From: Colias croceus
Lineage: Eukaryota > Arthropoda > Insecta > Lepidoptera > Pieridae
Direction of reading: 5' to 3'
Assembly (NCBI RefSeq): GCF_905220415.1
Contig: NC_059562.1
Location: forward strand, 3,859,501-3,923,500
Length of the DNA: 64,000 nt
This document shows positions 40,801 through 51,200 of the stretch, one piece after another (position 1 is the first letter of the stretch; every line of letters starts with the position of its first letter). The notes below the pieces were generated by a model that saw only the letters and a program-made list of their open reading frames with translations, searched no databases and was not told where the DNA came from. The translations under genes were made by a program, and so were the position numbers.

Positions 40801-43800
40801 AACTTTGCAAGATACTTAGCAATTAAGAATTAACAATTAATTGTATCAGATACGACTCGTCATCCCTCGAGCAACTGGGGCGGCACTACTGCGTGACGTC
40901 ACCGCGCGGCGAGTACGCGGCGGACGCGTACTCGTACCAGCACTACCCGCCCGCCATCGACCCGCACCACCCGCACCCCGCGCAGCCCTTCAAGGTATAC
41001 ATACATACAAATACATTATACCCACCTGTGCGCACACATATACGGACATGTGCACGCACACATATACGTCAAAGTACACGCACACCTATGCACGTACACA
41101 TACGAGCGTGTGTGTGCGTGCACGCACACTTTAGTACTCAAGTAAACATTAAGTTATAGCAGCACATACTTGTACGTGCTGCGATAAGTAACTTAATTTA
41201 ATACGACGATACATATTATACGATCTAGGTTTTATGTTGCGTAAGTGTTTTCTTATCCACTACCAAAATAAAAACATATTTTTTTTAATTAAATTTGTTT
41301 CTTTTATGTGTGCTTACTTGTAAATAATATAATAATGTAACTTTTGGTTGCTAATTAAGTACTATAAGTGTCCCAATTAAAATTTGAATAATATTTTTTT
41401 CTTACACGAAGTTTGCTATTTCAAAGTTTCATTACCAACTTGTATTTTTAACCGACTTCAAAAAAAGGAGGAGGTTATCAATTCGGCCGGTATGTTTCTT
41501 TTTTTTATGTATGTACACCGATTACTCCGAGGTGTCTGAACCGATTTACGTGATTCTTTTTTTGTTCGATGCGGGATGGTGTCGAATTGGTCCGATAAAA
41601 ATTTTATTCGGATAGGCCCAGTAGTTTTTATTTTATGAGCATTTTTGTCTGTTATGTGTAAATGTTGCAAGTGCAAGTTTGAAGTCGGTTGTTTTTAACG
41701 CAGTTATATAGACTTGTAATTGATATACATTTGTTACAGGATTCCCAAAATGGCCTGAGTTTAGGTAGTACCGGGGGTCAATCTATGTACGGCGATGAGG
41801 AAGAACTGCAGAAACAAATGGCGGGGATGGCGTTAGGTGTGTTCAATTTAAATGCATATTCCTTGTTATAAATTTGCCCGAAAATAAAAATATTATGCAA
41901 TGGGTTTAAAAATGATTTTTTAATAACTGTCTTGTTTTTACGGCGAGTATGTACTCTCGCTATATGATTGTTTGTATAATATGTATAAGAAAATTTTAAA
42001 AACAATTTCCTCCAGTCCACGGTGGTGTAGGCGTGGGCGTGGGGCGGGAGGAGGGCGGAGGCCTACAGTGGCGCGACCCTAACCTGCCCGAGGTGATCGG
42101 CTTCCTGAACTCGCCGTCCGACGTCGTGAAGGCCAACGCGGCGGCCTACCTGCAGCACCTCACATACATGGACGACCCGAACAAGCAGAAGACTAGGAGC
42201 TTGGGTATGTTAAAAACCTTTTTAATAAATTAAATTTACAATGCTAAATTAAAAAATTAAATTTACATTGTCAGAAATTTGTTTATGCCATAAATAAAAT
42301 ATTTCATTGTAAGTATCAATTTTAAAATTATTTTTCTGTAAGTATAATTAACTTAACATAACTCATGCGGCGCGTTACGCAACCTCTCCTTAACTTCATT
42401 CTCGAACCCTTATTATTCAAACACATACTTCTATTTAATTACATACTTTAATATGTTTGTATATCACTCATAATATATTTCCGTCACCCGCAGGCGGCAT
42501 ACCGCCGCTAGTGCGTCTAGTGTCCCACGAGAACCCGGAGGTATCGCGTAACGCATGCGGTGCGTTACGCAACCTCTCGTACGGGCGTCAGAACGACGAG
42601 AACAAGCGGGCGATACGCGACGCCGGCGGGATACCGTCGCTGATGGCGCTGCTCTGCCGCACTTCGGATATGGAGGTGATGTATTGATGCTTATGTACTA
42701 AATTATTTATTAAGCGTTACGTGACACTTGACATTTGACACTTAGCTCTTAACACTTGACACTTGACAAAACATACTTGACACTACGCAAGACACTTAAC
42801 TCTTTGCACTCAACACTTTACACTTAGCACTTGACACTTTTATATGATTCTGAAAATATATTGTACGAAAGTGTGCTATTTTTTCGTTACAACGGAGATG
42901 GATTTTATTAATACCTTCATTATGTGGCATTATTCTATTTTATATCTTATTTTAAGTGAAAACATATTGACTATCAATCTAGAAAAAACCAAATACTTAA
43001 CCTTCTCATTGTATAAGTGTTCACAGCCAAGAGAACTCGAAATAACAGCACATATGTGTGATACTTTTAACTATATACAAAAAAACCATTCGTGCCAGTG
43101 TAGAAAATTAGAAAGTGCTTCAGCTATAAAATACCTAGGTGTGTACTTGGATAACCAGTTAACATGGAAGCATCATATTCAAACTCTGGCTTCACGCGTT
43201 CGGAAACTTATGGTAATATTTAGGAAGCTTCGCGAAATCGCTGACATTGACATCCTAAAAAAAGTATATTTTGCCATTTGCCAATCAATATTGGGATATT
43301 GTATTCAAGTGTGGGGCGGAGCTGCAAAAACTCACATGCTCAAAATTGAAAGAGCGCAACGAGCCGTTCTCAAAGTGATGATGGCCAAGCCAATTTTCTA
43401 CTCAACTTCCACGCTATACAATGAATGTAAACTTCTCTCTGTCAGAAAACTTTTTATATTAGACTGTATTCTAGACACCCATAACCTATCAGCTCGAAAT
43501 ACAAACCTAACGGAAAAAAGACGCAACTATAAAATCTTCGACTTACCTTTAGTTCATACTGTAGCAGCCAAACGTTGTAAAGCCTATATGGGTCCTTTTC
43601 TCTATAACAAACTTAATAAAATTTTGAATATCCACAACTTGACGTCTTTTAGCCTTAAATATAAAATCACAAACATGCTACTCACCTTATCATATGTGGA
43701 AACAGAAGAATTTATAAAATGAGCAGATGATTATAAATATTGTATAAGAATTGAAATTTTACAAGACTAATGTGTTGCAAAGATAATCTATATAAAGCTC

Positions 43801-45173
43801 TCATTTCACGCATACTTACCCATGTAAACTCACGCACAATGTTATAACTATAGAAACAAACAACACACACTAACACACACACACACACACATACACACAC
43901 ACACACACACACACATACACACACGCACACACAAACTTTTACACACGTTATAATGCTGGCACTATGTCTAAAGGAGTGGAAAGCGTCGATCGACTATAGC
44001 ACAGGTCTAGTACCTAGTTTAGTCGATCGTCGTGTCTTTTATTATGTAACTATTTATAATGTGTGTATAAATAAACGTTTTTTCATTTCATTTCATTTCA
44101 TTCGCATAGCATTACAGATTTGTCTTTTTCCATAAAATTTTTAAACACTAAACACCTTAAACAAATAATAACACATGTTGTATCATTACATTAGCAATAT
44201 AACTTTTTGTTTACAGGTTAAAGAATTAGTAACGGGAGTGATATGGAACATGTCATCGTGCGAAGACCTCAAGCAGTCGATCATAGACGACGCGGCGCAA
44301 GTAATCGTCAACAAAGTGATCATACCGCACTCTGGATGGCATCCCACTAACCCGGGGGATACGTATTGGTCTACGGGTATGTTTGATTGAATATATATTT
44401 TTTTGTGTATAAAATATCTACCCAAAAAAATTTGGAATAAAAAAAATTGCAACTTTTGTATTTATTAAGAACATTTAAAAATGAGCTGTTAGTGTTCAAT
44501 GTTAATGTTGAATCTTTATTTAAATCGTCGCTTGAATATTATTTGAATTTATATTATATTTTTTAAATTAAGGTTCCACAAAACAGAATGTAAACTAATA
44601 AATACCAGAATTACAAGAATAAAATCAAATTCAATAAATTTGCATAGTGTTTGTATGACATTCCGTCAGTTTTGAAGCTAAAATGTGACAAATTTTCGAA
44701 AAATTCGATCACCAAGCGAGATTCGAAATTGTGTCTTTTGCCTTACCGGGCGAGGCGGACGCCTGACTGCTCCGTCACTCGTAATCTCGCCAGAGCAATC
44801 GAATTTATTCCGTTCTTTCGGTTTTATGTGTCTTTGGGTCAGCTTAAATGTGTACAAAATCAACGTAATAAAATTTGTACTATAATATATTGTGTTGTAG
44901 TGTTCCGCAATCGATGTACAGGTCAATTAAGGAAAGCTGGCATGTTCACAGTACTCACACTTATGCAATTTCACTTACAGTATGTTCAAAAATAAATGCG
45001 ACTCTAGTTTCATTTTAGACTTGAATTGTAAAATGGGTGCGTTGTAGATAAATATCTATACATATAATAAATCTGTAGAAGGGTCAATTCTGTACATTGA
45101 AAATATTGAAAAAATAACTAGCAGGGGGTGTTACTGGATCGATACCAAACCCAAATATGTGATTAAAAAAATT

Positions 45174-45206
<33 letters not shown>

Positions 45207-48200
45207 ATGTGAAGACATCACGTGAAAACTACCGGTTCGATTTCGATGAAACTTGGTATAATTATACCTTATTATCCTGGGCGTAAAATAGGATACTTTT
45301 TATCCTGGAAAAATACGTAGAAAAAAAATTAATCTCAATTTTTCAGTTATCCATAGACGTTGTTCTGTAGTAGGTACCGCGAACACACGTTGCGTATTAT
45401 TATAGGCCTAGCCGTATTTGGGTCCATAGATATTTATAAGATGTCATTGTCCGAGTTACTCAAAATGGAGAAATAAACCATCCACGCAAAGACCGACATC
45501 CGCGCGGACGGAGTCGCGGGCGGAAGCTAGTATGCAAATATAATTATGAAAGCTCTCATAATTTACCTGTAAAATTATAATTTAAAAGTAAATCAATTGA
45601 TGAACTTAATTATTTATTCTAAAAATAATCAATTGGATAAAAGTATTAATAATCATTCAATTATCAAATAATAATTAAATTTCAGGTCACAAAAACAATA
45701 CAAATAACACGTGCGCTCACTCCCAAGTCCCAACACACGGATGGTTGTTTTGATAATGATTTAAATAACGGACGTCTTCTGCAGTTGCGGAGCAGTCTTG
45801 TCCTGACTTTGGTCGAGTAAAAATATCTAAGAAATATTATTGTAGCGACACCTCGCTCTGAATCGCGCAAGCGAAATGTTTTCGCTACAGAGATATATAT
45901 ACAACTTTCCGACATCATCCATCGGGGCCTTTACGGCCGGCCAGTCGAGTTGACTGGTCGAGGATCCTCCCTTTTTCGATGGAGGAATTCCACCTTCCTT
46001 CCTCCACATTATATATTTTGTAGTAAGTACGTAATAATACGCGCTAACAAATATATGTTACATGTTTATTGTATAATTTTCACACTATTGGTTTTAAACT
46101 CAAACTCAAACATATAACAAACATATAGTATAAATACTATTAGACTTCTTCTAGAAGCACTTTTGAATCGTCATAACAGTTTAACAGTTTTAACATTTAC
46201 CACCAATTCAGAAAGCAGTATCTATAGAGAAGAAGAAAAATCTATTTAATCATAATCGTAATCTTCTACTTCACTGAAACTTTCATCGCTCGAAGAACTC
46301 GATGTTTCGCCGTCGGAATTTCTTAATGTTATTTATTATAAATGAGTCAGTGTAATTATCTACTTTTGGTTCTAATTGAATATATTTTTCCTCATGTTCT
46401 AGCGTCTTTCTCCAAACGTCACTAAACATATCCAGACTAATGGCATTTGCTTCCTTTCTAAATAATTCTTCCACAGTTTTCAAGTTAAAGTTCACATTTT
46501 GTGATGCTCTTTAATTATGCCCCATAGCATAGTAACTTTATTGGGTTGAGTTCTGGATGGTACGGTGGAAGGCGCAATACACTATGTCCATGATCTTTGA
46601 GGATTGCATCAAGTAAAAATTGTGTATAGTTTGGCTTATTTTTTTAATAATGTGGATAACTTTGATTATTAATTAGTAATTTGATTTTTGAAAAAAAAAA
46701 TGCCGATTTTAGTCAAAATTTATATTTTTCTAACAAGATCCTTATCATCCCAATTTCCACCTTGGTGAGAAAAATTGACATTTCTAATGAAAATGAACAA
46801 AAAATTAAATGATTTTATTAAATACTGTAAAATAGTATATAATTCTTCCATTTACTGTATCACAAAATTCTTCATAGATTTTTAGATATTCGTACTACAC
46901 CAATTACATCACCCTGTATTTATAAACAATTGCAAAATATGACACATACATAGGCCGGGAGATACTGACACAAAATTTCGGGTCATTTGTAACAGAATGG
47001 CGGTTCTACAGAGGTCTTATTACGCAATGACAAAAAGAAAAATGATGGTCAGAACGCTGGTACCGGTGGACTAGTCGCGTGGGCGTAAGTCACACTCGTC
47101 GGATAAGTAAGACCCCTCTAGACCGCCATCCTGTTACAAATGACCCGAAATTTTGTGTCAGTATCTCCCGGCCTAACATGTGCAATGTGTAAATGTGTTG
47201 ACGTTCCAGCTCTTCTTAATATACCTATAATAAAATTTCTATTTACTTTATTATATTATTAAGCTATTGCATAGCTTCTATCGCGGGACTTGAGCGCGGG
47301 GACCGAATCGAGAAATTCCGTAACGAAAAAACCTCACGCTCCCCACGGGGACGGGCGGAGGTGTGGCTTGAAGGCATAGCATGCAATAGTTTTACCGCGG
47401 CAGTCCCCGAGTGCCACACATCTTTTATTTTATTTTAATTTCTATTTACATTATTAAATATAATATTGTGTGGCAGTGTTCCGCAACGCATCGGGCGTGT
47501 TGCGTAACGCGTCGTCGGCGGGCGAGTACGCGCGGCGGCGGCTGCGGTCGCTGGGCGGGCTGGCGGAGGCGCTGCTGCACGCGGTGCGCGCCGCGCTCAG
47601 CGCCAACGCGATCGGCACCAAGATCGTCGAGAACTGCGTGTGCGTGCTGCGCAACCTGTCCTACCGGTCAGTACACACATACACAGACATACACATTACA
47701 CACACATATACATGTGCACGAAAACACGTATGCATTGGCGAGAAAGCACGAACAAAATACGAATACATATGCACACGCACACGTGTAGCGTGCACATACG
47801 CATACACGCACATGTGACGCGTGCACGTATGTAATCGTGCGGGCAAATAACAAATAGAACTGTGTGCAGCGTACATACCGCTGCGCAAATATACACACGT
47901 ACAATGTACACGATGATGTGAAACATACACGCACGTGAAAACATGTATGCGTACACAACGAGCGCACGCACAGTGCACACGTAACTCATAATTACATGCG
48001 GCATATTTGTGCGGGTAAGCATGTACAATGTACGTCTGCATGCTGCGGACCGCTACGCGAACATATTACAGTCTTGTTTCAATATGTAAAGAAAGTATAA
48101 AGATGATAACAAAAGATAGGAAGTAATAATAATAAACGTTATTGTAGGTGTCAAGAGATAGAAGACCCACTGTACGACACGAGAGCGCCGCCCACACAGT

Positions 48201-51200
48201 CCACGGGACAGGCGCGGATACAGGCGAGCGCTTCCAAAGGTAAACATATAATTTTAATGAAAAACATAAAATACGTTGATTTAGCAAAAAATACTTTACA
48301 CGCTTATCTTTAAAATCTTAGAGTTGGAATAATTACAAAAACAATAAAAAGTGAAAAACACTATAAATTCAACAAGTGGCTTTCGTTTAGCGTAACGTTT
48401 GATAGAATAGATTATGAATGTATGAGATTGACGTAAGCTGTAATATTACAGCTTACGTCAATCTATTACAGCTTACGTCAATCTCATACATTCATAATCT
48501 ATTCTATCAAACGTTACGCTAATAGAAAGCCACTTGTCTAGGGGGGCAGAAACAAAGATTCCTGTTTATTTCAAATGATACATTTTAATTGAAATAACAG
48601 CAATATGATTTCGTTGTATATAAGTTTGTTTCACCCTAGGCGAGAATCTAGGCTGTTTCGGCGGCAGTAAGAAGAAGAAAGAGGGCTCCTCGTCCAACTC
48701 TACGAGTCCACTCGGCAAAAATGATTCGGATACACAGCCTATGGAAACGGGGACTAATTCACAGTTGGGGTATAGTGTACCGAAGGGAACTGAAATGCTG
48801 TGGTCGCCTGAGGTTTGTCAAATATTATTTTTGCGTTAAAAAAGAAATAATAATGCTATAAACATCGTGTAATGAATTGCCTTGACATGTTCATTGTTTT
48901 AATTGCTCATACTTAACATAATTGAAAATATTTCAAATTCAATATTAATATAATAAACATTGTTCAGAGTGTCATAACGTTCCAACTGACGAATCATAAG
49001 TTCTTGTAAAAGCTTAGATGAATAAAAAATGTTTTTGCGTTGAGTTTGAGCGTAAATAAATATCATTTGTTTGTTTGTTTTGTTTTTATATGCCAAATCA
49101 GATATTACAATTAATTCGGTTCTTTTTATTATTTTTAACCTAATTTAATTTTCTACAGGTGGTACCTTTATACATGGCGTTGTTACAAACTTGTTCGAAC
49201 CCGGAGACCCTAGAAGCGGCGGCCGGCGCGTTACAGAACTTGGCGGCTTGTTATTGGCAACCCTCTATTGATATACGGGCAGCTGTTAGGAAAGAGAAAG
49301 GTAATATCATTGGGTACATATTTGTTATTTATTTGTTTATAAATAAATACAATTGCGCTCAAAACGTGTGCGTGACAAATCTTGCCACCGCGCAATGGCG
49401 TGACTAAATTTATTTCAGTCATGCAACTGAAATTGTACCTTATTTAAATATTGCATTTGCACTGTCGCTACTCGCTCATCTAATTTTGAACCTTATTTTA
49501 ATACTGAAAGGGCTTTATTTTGATTGTATTCATTTTTTATGATATTGAATTTATAACATTGAATGCATTTGCACTGTAGCACAACTGATATTGAACCTTA
49601 TTTAAATATTGCAATGGCCCAATTTTTATTAACTTACTTTTTACTCGTATAAGCGGCTTTCGGGTGCGTTCTTTCTCTTTTATTTTACGTAATATTTGAA
49701 TAAGGCGTTTTATAGGCAGTTTTTAGGGCATTTGTAGTGAATTAAAACTGACTTTCCCTCTCCAGGTCTACCGATCCTCGTGGAACTGCTCCGCATGGAA
49801 GTAGACCGCGTGGTGTGCGCGGTGGCGACTGCATTACGCAACCTCGCCATCGACCAGCGGAACAAGGAGCTCATCGGCAAGTACGCGATGCGCGATCTCG
49901 TGCAGAAGCTGCCGAGCGGCAACCAGCAGCACGATCAGGTTAGTGTGTGCGTAGCTTAAGTCGAGAGTGTGAACGTAGCTTAAGTGGAGTGTGTGGATAT
50001 AGCTTAAGTGGAGAGTGTGGACATAGTGCAAGTGGAGTATGTGAGTGCTGCATTATGAGTAAAGTGCATAAAGTTATGTATGGATGGTGACTTTTTATAG
50101 TGTATAGATTTACAGTGTTTGTGAACATAGTTTAAGTGGTGATGTAAGTGTTGTACTACGACTAAAGTGCGTAACATTAAATAGGCATGTAATTTTATAG
50201 TCTATTGATTTTTAATATTTTTGTAATTTTCAAGGTATTATTACAATTTGATGAAGCTAATATCACTGTGTCAAAAATGATTTTGAAATTTCGAATTTTT
50301 TAATTTCGGTTATTTTTATAATTAGTCATGCGTTCACAGGGCACGTCGGACGACACGATAGCGGCGGTGCTGGCCACGCTGAACGAGGTGATCAAGAAGA
50401 GCGCGGAGTTCTCGCGCTCGCTGCTGGAGGCGGGCGGCGTGGAGCGGCTGCTGGCGCTCACCAAGCAGCGCCACCGCCACACGCCGCGCGTGCTCAAGTT
50501 CGCCGGTGAGTGCATGACACGTGACGCTACGCCATGCCACGCCACCTGATGACACGACGTGCCTCGTGACGCTATGCCACGTGACGCTATGCCACGTGAC
50601 GCTATGCCACGTGACGCTATGCCACGTGATGCTACGCCACGCGACGCAATGCCACGCCACGTGACGCTATGCCACGTGACGTCACGACACGCCACGCCTC
50701 ACTACGCTACGCCACGCCACGCGAGGCCACGCCACGCCATGACACGTAGCGCCACGCCACGTCACGTACAAATAGACAAAATTTAGAAAAAACTATATTC
50801 GACATCGACAGTAGATCACGCCCCAAGTATTCTTTTAAAAAAATATGTAATATACAGTTTTAATTTTCCCACGATTTTATTATATGTATAGATCTTATTA
50901 CATGTAGAGACAAATGATTTCTCCATACGTTGCAGGTCAAGTGCTGATGACGATGTGGTCGCACGCGGAGCTGCGTGAAGTGTACCGCAAGCACGGGTGG
51001 CGCGAGCCGGACTTTCTGACGCCAGCACGGGCCGCACAGCCAGCACGGTCTTCTAGTGCTAGCGGTAAATATTATTATGGATTTTATAAAAAAAAATATG
51101 TAAATGTGTGAGAATGGAGGGTAGTTGTGTGGATGTTGTGTGAATGTGGTATTTTTATGCGATAAGACTTGGATTTGATCTCATATAAAATAAATCATAC

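Noticed and set aside
42844..43722. A host gene of 292 codons
   Set aside because: Its protein is the C-terminal part of a LINE reverse transcriptase and it lacks splice links to the host gene.
44651..44900. The upstream part of the 114-codon frame at 44651-44995 as a gene
   Set aside because: No recognisable domain, and an opposing frame covers the same bases; only the exon 11-like part from 44901 is of interest.
47411..48041. Several 100-126-codon frames rich in His/Thr or Cys/Val
   Set aside because: They arise from an alternating CA/TG repeat downstream of exon 11; periodic composition, not a protein.
50300..50786. PRDAM-type repeat protein frames, both strands
   Set aside because: They are produced by the 15-bp minisatellite in the intron after exon 16.
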